DNA from: Branchiostoma floridae | Lineage: Eukaryota; Chordata; Leptocardii; Amphioxiformes; Branchiostomatidae | DNA length: 64,000 nt | Direction: 5' to 3' | Assembly (NCBI RefSeq): GCF_000003815.2 | Contig: NC_049996.1 | Coordinates: 15,229,637 to 15,293,636 of the forward strand | In this document: positions 46,240 through 58,104 of the stretch, piece by piece | Layout of the letters: the number at the start of each line of letters is the position of its first letter | How positions within the stretch are numbered: position 1 is the stretch's first letter | Made by a program: the position numbers and the translations under genes | Notes under the pieces: model-generated | What the model saw: only the letters and a program-made list of their open reading frames with translations | Told to the model about the DNA's origin: nothing | The model's database searches: none

Positions 46240-46860
46240 TGCAATATAAGTTTATTGCACAACAATTGTACAAAGCACAAAGTATGGCATCTACTGGTAC
46301 ATACATGTATAGCTTCTACCTGGCTCCACACGTTGCCTGGAAAATGGTGGTAGAAATTGGCTAAATAGCTGGCATATTCCTCTGGTATGTAATAAAACTT
46401 TATTGCACAACAAAGTAGTAGTATGGCATTTACTGGTACATAAGTACAGTTACTAGTAGATAGGGCCAATCTTAACAAAGCTAATACAAAGAATGTGTAG
46501 TATGGGATGAGTATGGGCTTTTGCAATCATTGGTGCAATTCCCGACGTCTAAACATTGTCTTCCTCTTCCTTGTGTACCATGTAGGGGTGTCATATGTTA
46601 TTATGTACTTATATTTGCTATTCAAGTCCATCTTGATAAATCCTACTGTATAAGTATAAGATGATAAACTTGTGTATAGTCAACTACGTATATCAGAATA
46701 TTTGGGACATACAATCATAAAATGATTAAATTAGATCATCATGTCTTCAATTAGCTCTGAACAAAATGGACAAACCCTCTGGTCGATAGGAATTTTTGGA
46801 ATCTTCCGGTTTCTATCCTTAATTTGTCAATTCTGGGTTATGTATGCCAAAGCTCTTTAT
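46240..46860 (-). mobile_element. LINE 3' fragments, reverse orientation
   Basis: Two tails (tttattgcacaacaattgta..aagtatggcat near 46250; tttattgcacaacaaagtag near 46395) lie within MITE-like flanks. Upstream on the minus strand is RVCPFCSELIEDM (near 46735-46790) followed by FMIVCPKYSDI, the LINE zinc-knuckle region. Confidence 0.65.
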
Positions 46861-47284
46861 GGTTGAAAGGTAATTTTCTTGTTTGTAATGGTTGTTCAAG
46901 GTAGAATCAAAGGAAAGTTTGGAATTGTTTCAAATGGCACAATGCCAATATTGCAGTCGTTGCGGAAGCTGAGTGGTGACTGTTCTCTATGTGGTATGGC
47001 CTCGGGTCCAGCCATGTATGTCCAAACCGTGATATCGATAGTTGAGAAGATTTTTACGTAGACAATCCAACCATGTAATATATATGTCTATTTGGTCAAT
47101 TTCTGCTATTTTTCCGGCTACATGTGGAGCCTAGTAGAGGCTAGGAAAAGTATCCATTTTCTTCCAAAGATTTTGTGTGTTGTGGGTAAGATGGCTAAGG
47201 TACTGAGCTGGTAACAATGGCCATTACATTACATTACATTACATACATGTTATACATGTACTGACTCATAACATTAGGTGCGCA

Positions 47285-48127
47285 TCGAGTGTACATCTGT
47301 ATCTGTACCTGTACCTGTACGCCTTTCGGCGTAACACACCAGCTCCTGTATCTGTACCTGTACAGCCGGTATAACAGCCCTTCAGCGTAACACACCAGCT
47401 TCTGTATCTGTATCTATATAGCCGGTATAACCGCCCTTCAGCGTAACACACCAGCCGCTGTATCTGTATCTATATAGCCAGTATAACCGCCCTTCAGCGT
47501 AACACACCAGCTTCTGTATCTGTACAGCCGGTATAACCGCTCTTCAGCGTAACACGCCAGCTTCTGTATCTGTATCTATATAGCCGGTATAACCGCCCTT
47601 CAGCGTAACACACCAGCCGCTGTATCTGTATCTATATAGCCAGTATAACCGCCCTTCAGCGTAACACACCAGCTTCTGTATCTGTACAGCCGGTATAACC
47701 GCCCTTCAGCGTAACACACCAGCTTCTGTATCTGTATCTATATAGCCAGTATAACCGCCCTTCAGCGTAACACACCAGCTTCTGTATCTGTACAGCCGGT
47801 ATAACCGCCCTTCAGCGTAACACACCAGCTCCTGTATCTGTACCTGTACAGCCGGTATAACCGCCCTTCAGCGTAACACACCAGCTTCTGTATCTGTATC
47901 TGTACAGCCGGTATAACCGCCCTTCAGCGTAACATACCAGCTCCTGTATCTGTACCTGTATAGCCGGTATAACCGCCCTTCAGCGTAACACACCAGCTTC
48001 TGTATCTGTATCTGTATAGCCAGTATAACTGACATTCGGCGTAACACACCAGCTTCTGTATCTGTATCTGTATAGCCAGTATAACTTCCCTTCAGCGTAA
48101 CACACCAGCTCCTGTATCTGTATCTGC
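47285..48127. repeat. Minisatellite, 50/56/62-bp unit, about 15 copies
   Basis: The unit is gccggtataaccgcccttca + gcgtaacacaccagcttctg + a variable run of tatctg/tacctg/tatcta hexamers. Unit length changes in steps of 6 because the hexamer run varies from one to three. Higher-order alternation (tatag-type and cagccg-type units) is visible. It has no CRISPR-like spacers and sits 150 bp upstream of the second GPCR. Confidence 0.92.
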
Positions 48128-48336
48128 CTCGAAGGCCCGCGGCGCGGCAGCAGCTGGTTACCGAACCTAACATTACACATACCCCTGTCACATCTTCCAC
48201 GATCTTCGGGTGTATGTCGTGATTGCTGGAAGGTCGGCCGATTTTGAGATCGACAGAGTGTCGCGCGGATTTTTCGCTAGAAAACCGTTCCTATCACATA
48301 TAAGCGAGGCTCGGGCGATCGCCTAAGAATAAATCT

Positions 48337-50424
48337 ATGATAATGGTAACCAACTCTGCTAACGGTAAATCTTTACCCCCTCATACAGGGAACTCATCGG
48401 TTGCCGTGAGAAGCCCAGTTCATGAGGTGCCACTGCAGGTCATGGTGATCAGCTCTATCGTACTGGGCATCTACAGTATCGTGGGTACGCTCGGTAACGG
48501 CCTGGTCATCCTGGCTTTCTGCATGTACAGACAGGTACCACACGCTCGCTTCATTTCCTGGCAAGTCGATATAAAACCTGCTCTGAACGCTCAAGTCCTG
48601 CTCAGTGACACAGACGAAAGATAGTGGATGTCATCTGAAACGTCTGACCGTTTACGAAATCACATCCAGTTTATCGACCATTATCCTACGCAGAGACATC
48701 CAATGGCGCTAGCAAACCGACTCTTGTCTGTACTCTGCTATCTCAACCGTCACGATCAGTTCCTGTGGGCGTCGCCACAAACCAGCCGTCAGCCAATCAG
48801 AGAATAGGCCTTTCCGTTTTCAAAAGGGATCTCGCAAAGGCCGCGGATAAGCTCATTAATATCTATAGGCAGGGTGGTCAGGAACTGATCGTCACGGTTG
48901 AGGTAGCAGAGTACAGACAAGTGGCTGTTTGCTAGCGCCATTAGATGTCTCTGCATATAGGAGAATGGTCGGTGAAGGTTTAATAGACATCCAGGTAATA
49001 AGATATGCCAAAAAGCAGTTACTCCAGCAACTAGACATGATTTGGGAAACGGTCAGATGTTTCCGATAGCATCCACAATCTTTCTGAAGTGACACTGAGC
49101 AGGACTTGAGCATACAATGCAGGTTTAGACCCAAAATATGAATTGACATATAAAGGGGTTGAGGACAAATCTTAGATAGTCCAATAGGAAATAAAAACAT
49201 ATCACAAGAAAAAGTCAAGGCATCTTCTGGCACCCATACAAGAATACCAACAATCATGATCCAGGAACACTATCTTGAGTTATTCTCGTCCAAAGTTTGA
49301 AACTAAATCGGCCCCTGCAGTTCCGAGAAAAAAACATCTTCCTATTCTGTCAACGTTCGTGTGCATTCATCACCATGTCCAATGTGGCATTTTGATTGAT
49401 ATGTCACACATCTTTGTATTGATTTGCACTCTGTGTATAACAGTAATCGTCTTCGATGTTCTGTGCATAATTTTTTTTTTCGAACATAAAAACAAAAGAA
49501 AAGTGCCGGAGGAGGGGAGAAGCCTGCAAAGCCCTCCTTCACTTAACTCAAATACAAGTGTAGCAAAATAAGGTAATCAACTGAAGATTCTGCCTTCCGC
49601 AGGTCCGGACCTCTGCCCACACCTTCATCGTGAGCATCAGCGTGAGCGACCTCCTCATCACCGGTCTGCAGTACCCGACAGGCATTGCCTCCATGATCAT
49701 CGGAGCCCCGTCTCTCGGAGAAGCCATGTGCCCCATCCTCGGCGCCGCACTCTTCTTCAGCATCTACGTATCGCTCTTTTCTGTGTTGTTGATCGCCTTC
49801 AATAGATACACGCACATTACCACATCTCCGAACACGTATCAGAAGCTGTTTGGTCCCTCCAAGTCGTTGCTATGGGTGCTGTTGGCCTGGGTTATTAGTG
49901 GGTTGCTGGTAGCGCCTGGGTTTCTGGGTTATGGCGAATTCGGGTGGGGGGCCAAACACCGAAAGTGTGGCATGACGGACGATAACCCCTACAACGCATA
50001 CTACGAGTCCAACATCTACGCAGTGTCTTACCTGATCGTCTTCTGTCTCGTTGCCGGGATCTACCTGAGGATCTACTTCTTCGTGAAGAACTCTGTGATG
50101 GTGATGGCGGAAGCAAACCTGAACCTCGCGAACCCCGAGCAATATGTCTCGAGCCGGGTGGTCAAACAGACAAAACACATGTTCATCATCTTCTCCGTCT
50201 TCACGGTCACTTCCGCCCCGTTTGTCCTGCTGCATAGCATAGACAGCCACCGGGCCTTCCTGCCCAGCGAAGTGTCGTTCCTGCTGATCGGCGTGTACTG
50301 CCTGACCCACGTGCTGAACCCGTTCATGTACGCCTGGAAGATCCCAGTGTTCAGGCGAGCTTTCAAGGCCATTATCAGGTGCAAGCGGCAGCTGCCGTTC
50401 CAGCCAGGAGCTGGGGTCAACTAA
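48337..50424 (+). CDS. Rhodopsin-like GPCR 2 (melatonin-receptor/GPR84-like group)
   Basis: Two exons, 48337-48534 and 49603-50424, give 339 residues with the ATG at 48337. Seven hydrophobic segments: TM1 has GNGLVILAF; the exon junction follows MYRQ in phase 0 exactly as in the paralogue at 6301-8271; TM3 ends AFNRYTHI (NRY, as in melatonin receptors); an extracellular-loop Cys lies in HRKCG; TM6 lacks CWxP (TSAPFVLL); TM7 has NPFMYAW; the tail is short. The start is uncertain: a good acceptor (ccctcatacag) lies just before GNSSV inside this exon and aligns with the acceptor used in GPCR 1, so the true start may be in an upstream exon and residues 1-17 may be intronic. The intron holds a large inverted repeat. 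Ligand unknown. Confidence 0.88.
48623..49095. mobile_element. Large foldback element in GPCR 2 intron
   Basis: The left arm (tggatgtcatctgaaacgtctgaccgttt..agagacatcca.tggcgctagcaaac..ttgtctgtactctgctatctcaaccgtcacgatcagttcctg) pairs with the right arm (caggaactgatcgtcacggttgaggtagcagagtacagacaag..gtttgctagcgcca..gatgtctct..aaacggtcagatgtttc). Arms of 150-190 bp surround a spacer of about 110 bp. No transposase is encoded. Confidence 0.85.
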
Positions 50425-50553
50425 GTCCATTTTCAAACTTTAAAAAAAATCAACAATTTGGTTCAGAATTTTTCCAAACGATTTATTTCTTGAATGTAAA
50501 TACTCCATTAGACTTACTCCAAGACAGCCCCCTCTCAAAACCAACTCCAACAG

Positions 50554-50723
50554 TTATCTCCAAGCAGATCCTACGATGCATATGGTATAAGATAGTACTA
50601 AACTGGCCAAGGAGTGTAGTCAACCAAAAGGTGTAAATTTGCCATGTAGGTAGCCAAACATGCTCCTAGGCCGGCTTCACTCCTCTGCCAGCTTTTGATA
50701 CTATCTTATGCTACCGTAGATTA
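50554..50723. mobile_element. Foldback MITE, TAATCTCCAAGCAG family, 9-bp TSD, right end deleted
   Basis: Left end ttatctccaagcagatccta. On the right, ctaccgta is followed directly by GATTA, so the inner part of the terminal repeat (gatctgcttgga) has been lost. A perfect 9-bp duplication CTCCAACAG flanks it (50545-50553, 50724-50732). Confidence 0.85.
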
Positions 50724-50732
50724 CTCCAACAG

Positions 50733-50824
50733 TAGCCTGACTAAAATCGCGCTCCTAGCGGCCGGCCCTTCAGTTGAGGGGGTCATTAACCCCAGCCAGC
50801 GAGAGATTGTGTAAACACAGACTA
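50733..50824. mobile_element. MITE, TAGCCTGA...CAGACTA family
   Basis: Begins TAGCCTGACTAAAATC immediately after the duplication of the preceding element and ends aacacagacta. Related to 27985-28088. No clear duplication of its own. Confidence 0.65.
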
Positions 50825-50968
50825 CCTCCAATGGGTGGCTAAAGAAATCTGTGGCGAAATCGTTTCGCCCGAGTTGCTACAATGAAGTTTAAAAAAAAAA
50901 ATCAGTGTCCTCGAACAAAAAATAGTAACAGCAGAAATCCAACCTGCGAAACCGATATACGAATCATC

Positions 50969-51192
50969 TAATCTCCAAGCAGATCTTGCAGTGGCAAATG
51001 GGACAGAGTGTAGCCGGCCTAGGTGCATGTGGGGTTGTTTAGGCCNNNNNNNNNNNNNNNNNNNNNNNNNNNNNNNNNNNNNNNNNNNNNNNNNNNNNNN
51101 NNNNNNNNNNNNNNNNNNNNNNNNNNNNNNNNNNNNNNNNNNNNNGGCTACACTCTTTCCCAGTTGCCATAGCAAGATCTGCTTGGAGATTA
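50969..51192. mobile_element. Foldback MITE, TAATCTCCAAGCAG family, 9-bp TSD, centre unsequenced
   Basis: Left arm taatctccaagcagatcttgc.gtggcaa...gtagcc, right arm ggctac...ttgccatagcaagatctgcttggagatta. A perfect duplication CGAATCATC flanks it (50960-50968, 51193-51201). The centre is the N run 51046-51145. Confidence 0.88.
51046..51145. other. Assembly gap (100 N)
   Basis: Exactly 100 unknown bases, a conventional placeholder length. The sequence on each side (..ttaggcc / ggctac..) forms the two arms of one palindrome, so the gap is the hairpin centre. Confidence 0.95.
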
Positions 51193-51340
51193 CGAATCAT
51201 CGACAACGCGTACGGCGCACTCGAAGTGCGTTCGAAATATTCCAAGAAAGCCCGTGTGTGATAACAGTAAACCCCCGTGTGATAACCCAAGTTATCACCC
51301 GGTCTAAAACACCCATATCGAACGTCATCACGGCCCAGGT

Positions 51341-51496
51341 TAGCCTGGGTACCATCCGGATAGTAGTTCGCTCTTATGTTCGCTTCTGAAGAGAAGTGAC
51401 TGTAATAGTGTATAATGAATGTCAGAGCTAGAAGCGACTGTATATAGTATATAATGAACGCCGGAGCGATCTGCTTTCCGGATGGTACCCAGGCTA
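51341..51496. mobile_element. Foldback MITE, TAGCCTGGGTACC family, 9-bp TSD
   Basis: Starts TAGCCTGGGTACCATCCGGA and ends TCCGGATGGTACCCAGGCTA, a perfect 20-bp terminal repeat. The interior has two related halves (gtga.tgtaata.tgtataatgaa / cgactgtatatagtatataatgaa). A perfect 9-bp duplication GGCCCAGGT lies at 51332-51340 and 51497-51505. Confidence 0.9.
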
Positions 51497-51505
51497 GGCC
51501 CAGGT

Positions 51506-53420
51506 ACGATATGAATATAGAATACAACGCGGATATTCCGTATCACATGAGTTATATTTTGTATTGTACATGTACCACAGTGACTGTACATACTGATGTA
51601 CAGAATGTTTATGCAATGTTGCTTTATAGACATGTTGCAGATTTTGCACTGGTATATACTGAATCATATTGTGGTACAAACTTAGTCTTTCCCCTTGATA
51701 AGTCTTGTACATTGTGAATGCCTTACGTGTGCCTTGTACTACTTGTATTTTATACCGTACTGTACATTGCCCAAACGCCAGGGCTAGCCCTTTGTAACTT
51801 TGCAACAGCCTTCACCTAGCTGGGTAGCCCTGGGTGTATATTTTTATACAACCTGATACATAGAATAAAAGACATTTATATTCATAGAAATTTATATAAT
51901 GTCCTTGATAGATTCAAAACACGCCATGGAAAGAAAAGGGAAACCGACAAAGCTTCGATTTCAAAGACCGTACGTTGTATACTGAAGACCCGGGGCAGTA
52001 TGGGTGTGCGGTTGTAAATGCATTTTGTGTATGTTCAACGGATTTATGGTGAAACGATCGAAGGCCATAAAATATTTTTAAAATGTATTTTGTCGTGAAA
52101 TTGACCCATGTGGCTTCTACCAGACATACAACATTCTTGTGGAACTCGCTGTCCTCTTCGAACAAAATGCTCGTAATGCAGAAGACAGAAAAAGGGCAAA
52201 ATATGAAGATTTGAAAAACGAAATCCAAATCTACAGCAGTTACAAAGCCCCTATTGTCACGATTGCAGTCGGTAGTAGGTGTGGGTACGTAGTGAGAACG
52301 CCTTGGTTCAAAATCACTGCGTGTTGTTAGCCATAAAGATAGGGAAGTACTGCACCTGGAAAGCAGGCAGGGTAAATGTGCAATGTGTACAATCTATTAT
52401 TGTGCAAGAAATACAGTTGGCTGGGAAAAACTTACGACTATTCTCAAGGTATAATAGTGCAATAGACAATCAGCGCAATATGACAGCGTATTATTATTAA
52501 TGTCTATATGTTTTAAGAATTTTAAGCAGTATCGTTGTCCGACGCACGCGTTTAGGTATACCATTTACCTTGCGCCCCCTGCGTAAGAATTTGTAATGAC
52601 TCATTTTGTGCTTGTTTGGTGTAAACGTGATAAAGATGATCTTAACTCTCCCTTCCATTTTTCATGAAGGTCAGAGGTCAATCTTCCAAGGTGCTTTTAG
52701 CGTACATGTAATGATTAGTGGAAACATCTAGTTTGTATTCAACACAAGGTACACAAGGTAAAATGTATATCTAAACTATGTTTCAGTCATTTTTCTATGT
52801 GCAATATTCTTTAGTAATCAATATATTTGTTTTATTAAGTCTAACTATAGAACAATAGATTTTAATTCCATCTGTATCAATGAATATGTAACAAAACGTG
52901 CAATTCAACCAACTAGTGCAATAAACCATTTATTCAGTCATGATGAAATTCCTCCTACTTACTTAGTTTTTCCATATGTAGACACTAGAGGTTGGCGTCG
53001 GTACAGACAATTCAGGTCCAGGTTCGGTTCAGGTCCAGAGGACCAGATTACTCATAGCCGACGTAGGTCCAGTCAGATTCTAACCCTGATGATGGTGTCT
53101 GACAGACATCGAAACGTTGGATGTGAGTACGTCTCTGCTTGTGTTTAAAAGAGCTTTACTATATGAGTAATGACCAACCTGATGAAATTATTTGTGGATC
53201 TGAATGTACTCGAACTCAAACCACTAGTTGCTAGTCGCCAAGCAGATGTATCAGCTGGATCAAAAAAAGAAAAGAATTTTGCCAAACAGGGACAAATAAG
53301 TTGCCATGGGATTTCAGTCAGTCTTTTGCAGTCTATCCGGCTATCTGCCAGCCCTCCAGTTCACCCCAAGGCCAATCATTCCAACTAGGCTTTTATTCCT
53401 AACGTGGCCAATGCCCCTTA
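51506..53420. other. No gene recognised
   Basis: Contains only short frames without coding character. Near 53080-53165 there is a repeat half (attctaaccctgatgatg..gtctgacagacatcgaaacgttggatgtgagta) related to 30950-31045. Confidence 0.5.
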
Positions 53421-53439
53421 TTACTGTTCACTCATGATC

Positions 53440-53813
53440 TATGTTCAGAAAGAGAGAGAACGGTGTACACAACTTGATGGGAACTACACCCGCCTGCTTC
53501 GCGCTGGCCTTGATGTTTCATGGAGGAGCCACATCTCCAACGAAAAACTTTATGGTCGCCGGTCCCCTGCCGCAAATATTCGCGGTTGTCCGCGGCCGAA
53601 GATTGCGTGGTGCGCCATGAGAAAATGGTAGGAGAGGACTTGCCAAGTTTGGGAACCAAACGAGCCTTGCAGGCGTGGCCACTCTTTCCTCACACTCAGG
53701 AAAATACTGCTGGAGGATACAGGTCAGTTTGCAGGCCAACGAGCTCCGTTCAATCATGCTGGATAGGAACATGTGGAGACACTGGTGTCACCTTTCCAAG
53801 GATGATATGAACT
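53440..53813 (+). mobile_element. Non-LTR retrotransposon fragment (RTE/craft-type ORF2 end)
   Basis: QLDGNYTRLLRAGLDVSWRS followed by HISNEKLYG is the characteristic post-RT segment of a widespread animal LINE type. After a frameshift near 53570 the frame continues with a degraded C-terminus (HTQENTAGGYRSVCRP..SSVQSCWIGTC). It ends 50 bp before the stop of the opposite-strand kelch gene. Confidence 0.7.
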
Positions 53814-53860
53814 GAACTGTTCGCCCAGGCAGGAGTCTGGTAGAGACTATTTCGTCTCAG

Positions 53861-56800
53861 TTACTCCTCGCCCGGGACAGATATGGCTGCATATCCCTTC
53901 GTATTCCGACAGGGGGCGTCCTGTGGAAGTGTGAGTACACAACAGGAGACTCCCATACTGTCGTTCGGTAGGCAGGGGCCCTTGGACCACCGGCCCGTCA
54001 GATAGCTGTAGATCTGGACCTGAAATCAGAGACAAACTTCAATGCAAAGTGTGAACAAATACATAATTCGGATTTATCAGAAACAAGGTGCTGCTGAAAT
54101 TAAAAATGATTTTCATAGGGAGTGCATGCGTAAGATATTAAGAATATTTGACAGGTCAGTCTCAGTACACATGTACTATACTGACGGCTGCGCCCCTGAG
54201 ACGTCGCCAAAAATATAGGTTTCTAGAAACATCGTATTTGCGCAAACTATCAATATCAATAGAAGAAGTTTATTTGCAGATTCAAATATTGACATGTTCT
54301 ATCAATAAAAAATATAGTCTGTGTTTCTAGGTACAATATCAATGCAGTTGTGTGAAATATCGAAATCAATCAATCAATCAATAAATAAGGCATTCGCTGA
54401 CATGCCATCAATATTTTATCTCCAAACGAAATTGTACCTTGTCAATAGAGCTACATCGGGTCTTACACCACGACGACCCGCCCACAAGGTAGATTTTCGT
54501 TCCAAGAACTGCCACACCTGCGCCCCCTTGCGGCCGTATCATGGACTCCACCTCCGTCCACGTCTCCACCTTCAGGTCGTAAAATTCCACGGACAGAGCG
54601 TTGCTGTGTACAGGGCAAAGAACACTATATACTGTAAATGCAGAAATGTTCGCGGTGGTTTTTTGTTCGCGTTTTTCGCGGTGGCCACTTCACCGCGAAC
54701 TTGAAACCACCGCAAAAATTTTGTCCATTATACTAGTAGTATGAGACTGCAGTCTATGGCGCCACTGCAGACTTAAAACCACCGCTACCGCGAAAGTAAA
54801 TCCCCGCGAACTTAAATGCATTTACAGTAATAAAATAGCCATTCATGTCCTTATACATGGGAGTTATGGTGAACAGAAGCTTCAAGAGTCACCTACCTGA
54901 AATCTAGTCCAAGAAAAGATAACATTGATAGGATAGTCCAGGCTCTAAAGTGCTTATATAAATTGACATCGCAAGTCAGAAGAGTCCTTACAGCATGCCG
55001 GCACAATACGTCCCAAGTAGCATCTCAACAAATATTGGTGACCTTTGAGCCTCTGCAGTATAGGTGACTCCATCCAAACAGCCTTCATCCAGAGCGTTAC
55101 GGAAACCCCAAACATGCCTAAAAGTCTGGTTTTCAACGTAACGAAAAGCCAACAATCTAACAAAAAAATGCCAACATTTGTAAATAATAAGACTGTTCAC
55201 TTTGTTTTTGGAAAAGACTAAAATGGAAAAGACTAAAATGGGCCCTCTGCGCCTGTGATAGAGCAGTACAAACCTTTGCCCTGCAGCCGACAGTACTGTC
55301 TCCACTCCGCCTGCCACAAAGATCTTCTCCCCGATCGTGCACATCTGATGCAGCGCACGCGACGTCCGCATGGGAGTGCAGGAAATCCATCGATTGCGAC
55401 CGGGACTTTGGCGGGGGCTGTACGACCACATGGTCGGCTTGGTGCGGGCATCCCTCCCGAAGCCGCCCGTGAGGTACAGCCGGTCGTTGAGGCTGACCGC
55501 GGCGTGCCCGTGACGGGGTTCCCGTAGCGGAGTGACGTACTCCCAGCGGTTTTTCTCCGGAGTGAAACACTCCACCGTGAACAGGGGGCCGATGTTGTTC
55601 TTCCCACCAGCGGCGTACAGTTGGGTTCCGATAGCAACAAGGCTGAAGTCGGCCCTGCAAACATTTAAGAAAATCTGAATTAAAAAAAAAAACAATAACT
55701 TAAAAATAATCAGCGAATTCCCTGGGACGTAATACCGTTTTGATCATTGTGCTTTTGGTATAAAATTAACTTCGTTCGGTAACTTGTTGAGATCCGCTCT
55801 TCGATATAATCTTGAAGGCTGGAGTCATTTCTTTCGAGCGCGTGCGCAATCAAAGCCTACGCCATATTGGTGTCACGATTTGCGTTTCAGCCAAAAAAAA
55901 TGGCCTAAACAGCCTATAGCATATTTTTTCTTGAATCTCCTTGCGTTTAAGTTTCAAAACTGAATTTCTTTTCCTGGTTGGTTGTAGAAAATGGTTCAAA
56001 ATAAGAGTTTGCAATGAAACGCAAATGTGCTTTGTTCGGGAAATGCAAACGAACACCAAGATGGCGAACAGTAATCGTTGCCATGACTACCCCGTGATTG
56101 ACATGACTACAGCCCTACCGTGACGTGTTCATTCTGGAGACGGGCAGCCACTCGTCCTGTCTCGGGTCGTACCGCCAGGATCGCCATCCCACCGAACCCA
56201 CGTAAATAGGGGCCCTGGAAGATACCACAAAACCATGTGCAATATTTTAGTTGTATCAATTTCAGTATGTTCTGTTCTGTAATATTTTTGTCATTAGTGA
56301 ATTGCTTTTGATTACTTCTTGATCTGCATTAGTCTTACGTGTACATGTATTATAAGATGCAAAAATCCAAGGTATAACAGCCGAGCACATATTGGAATCG
56401 TGAGGTGTCCTACCGATAGGGATCGCCAGGTGTCTCTCTTTCTCCGCCGACAAGGTACACAAAATTGTTCAGAACGGCTGCGCTTTGATGCGTGAGCGTT
56501 TCCGGCATCCTAAGATACAAGATAGTTTGAGAAGGGTGCTATCGGCATTTTTCTACAGCAAAAGCACGAAAAGTCCTGAATATGGCACATGAAGAGAGCT
56601 CTAGAGGAGGTGGAAAGTCATACGTGGATTTAAGAAAGAGGGTCAGAGAGATAGAGGGTCAAAGGCAGAGGGAGAGAGAGAGAGAAAAGAGGATGGAGGG
56701 AGAGAAGGAGGGAGAAAGAGAGAGTCAGAGAGAGAGAGAGAGAGAAAAAGAGAGAGAGAGAAGAATAAGAGAATATACAAACCTTGTTAACAGTTGCCAG

Positions 56801-58104
56801 TCTCCCAGGTACGGGTTCAGAAAGTAGACATCTTCTGACGGCTGTTCTAAGTGGGACTCTCTCCCGCCAAAAGCTACCACAGTGGTAAATTCCGACCGCA
56901 CTTGGGTTTTCCTCTCCCGAATCAGCGGCTGCGAATGAAGTTCCTCGTCATACTTCTGCATGTCTTCCCACAAGTCTTTGCAGTCCATGTCCTCAACGAA
57001 CCATCTCATCGTGTCGTCCAAATCTCTCCGCCGAATCAGCGTCAATCGGACTTTTTCCAGCAGCATCCGTCCGAACTCTTTTCTGTCAGGACTTCGGGAG
57101 ATCCACCACCGCACGACGTCGAACACCTCCTCTTCAGAGCTCACCTGCAAAGCGTTGCTATCCAGGAGGTTTGCAACTCTTCCAGCGGGCAACTCTGCGA
57201 AGTATTCCGTGTCCAACATCGTTTGAAAGTTTCGCAAGATGAAGTGGTCGACCACATCTTCTAGTTCCTTGACGCCGTAGAACTGCGCGAGTTCGTCAAT
57301 ATCTGCACAGTTCTCGATGTCGATGTTTTCGGAAAGAAAATGACAGCAGACATCAACAACTCCCTTGCACTGAAGAACGTGGGCGACGTTGATAACATCT
57401 TGGATATTCTGCACTTCTAACGGAATGCACGAAGAGTACACGAAGTCTATGATGTCTTTCAGCACCACAGGTTCCATGTCCCGCAACCAGATTTGTTTAT
57501 CGTGCGTCTCGCGCATTCCAGAAGCAAACATGGCGTGGAAATAATCTGATGCCGCGGCCAGCACTATTTTATGTGCGGGGATTTTGACGCGCTCCGACAC
57601 CACGACCACATCACAGCAGATACCATCCTTCCGCATCACATACAACCCTTCCAGCAGGTCCAAGTGATGTGTCCAGCTCCTGAATTCTTTGGGGTGATAA
57701 AACCGTCTCGGGGATTTCTCGCAAAACGCAACGATTGGTTTCAAGTCAAAAAACGTCGCCAGCTCGTGTATTTCATACGCAGTATTCCGGGTGATTCGGA
57801 TATGACCGGTGTACATGTACTCCACAATTGCCTCCAGAACTTCGTGACACACATCTTCGAACGTGCACGTCACGGGGTTACGCTCTTTGGCATCCGGTGT
57901 GGAGAAGAGCTCCCGGAAGAAGCTGCTACAAGCGGCGAGGACGGCTTTGTGAGCGTGCACGGTTCTCTCACGGTCTTCAGCGTGAAGTATGACATCACAG
58001 AGAAGTTCCTCTTCCCACAGAGTGTGGAGGGCGTTCAACACATTCTGTGGATGCTGCAGCGATGAGAGCAGTTTGCCTCGGGAGTATAACGGAAGATACG
58101 CCAT
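53861..58104 (-). CDS. Kelch-like protein with two BTB domains (copy A)
   Basis: Six coding exons, read high to low: 58104-56783, 56509-56414, 56214-56119, 55654-55274, 54603-54438 and 54019-53861. Borders are AG/GT, the frame is continuous, and the total is 2220 nt (739 residues plus TAA). A first BTB domain (about 25-130; CDVILHAEDRERTVHAHKAV) and a second (about 152-260; CDVVVVSERVKIPAHKIVL) are followed by BACK (about 265-365; LDSNALQVSSEEEVFDVVRW) and a C-terminal kelch propeller with GG pairs (VAFGGRE, YLVGGE, YAAGGK, YLTGGFG, FVAGGVE, YLVGGSS). Proteins with BTB-BACK-kelch are usually CUL3 ubiquitin-ligase adaptors; that role is inferred. The second BTB before BACK is unusual. The start is the first ATG of the large exon. 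Copy B follows the same plan 2 kb upstream. Confidence 0.92.
54630..54829. mobile_element. TA-flanked MITE in kelch A intron
   Basis: tactgtaaatgcagaaatgttcgcggtgg to cttaaatgcatttacagta. It ends 26 bp from the acceptor of the exon starting at 54603 on the opposite strand. Confidence 0.82.
56665..56765. repeat. (AG)n-rich tract in kelch A intron 1
   Basis: Purine-rich gagagagaga with gga and aaa interruptions, on the minus strand a long pyrimidine tract just after the donor at 56782. Confidence 0.9.

Noticed and set aside
47285-48127. CRISPR-like array of direct repeats
   Set aside because: The units are contiguous variants of one sequence with no unique spacers; eukaryotic minisatellite.
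47266-48200. Repeat-protein frames (YRYRSWCVTLKG and similar)
   Set aside because: Open only because the minisatellite unit lacks stops in some frames; frame shifts with 50-bp units.
49870-50436. 188-residue minus-strand frame
   Set aside because: Antisense shadow of the second GPCR exon.
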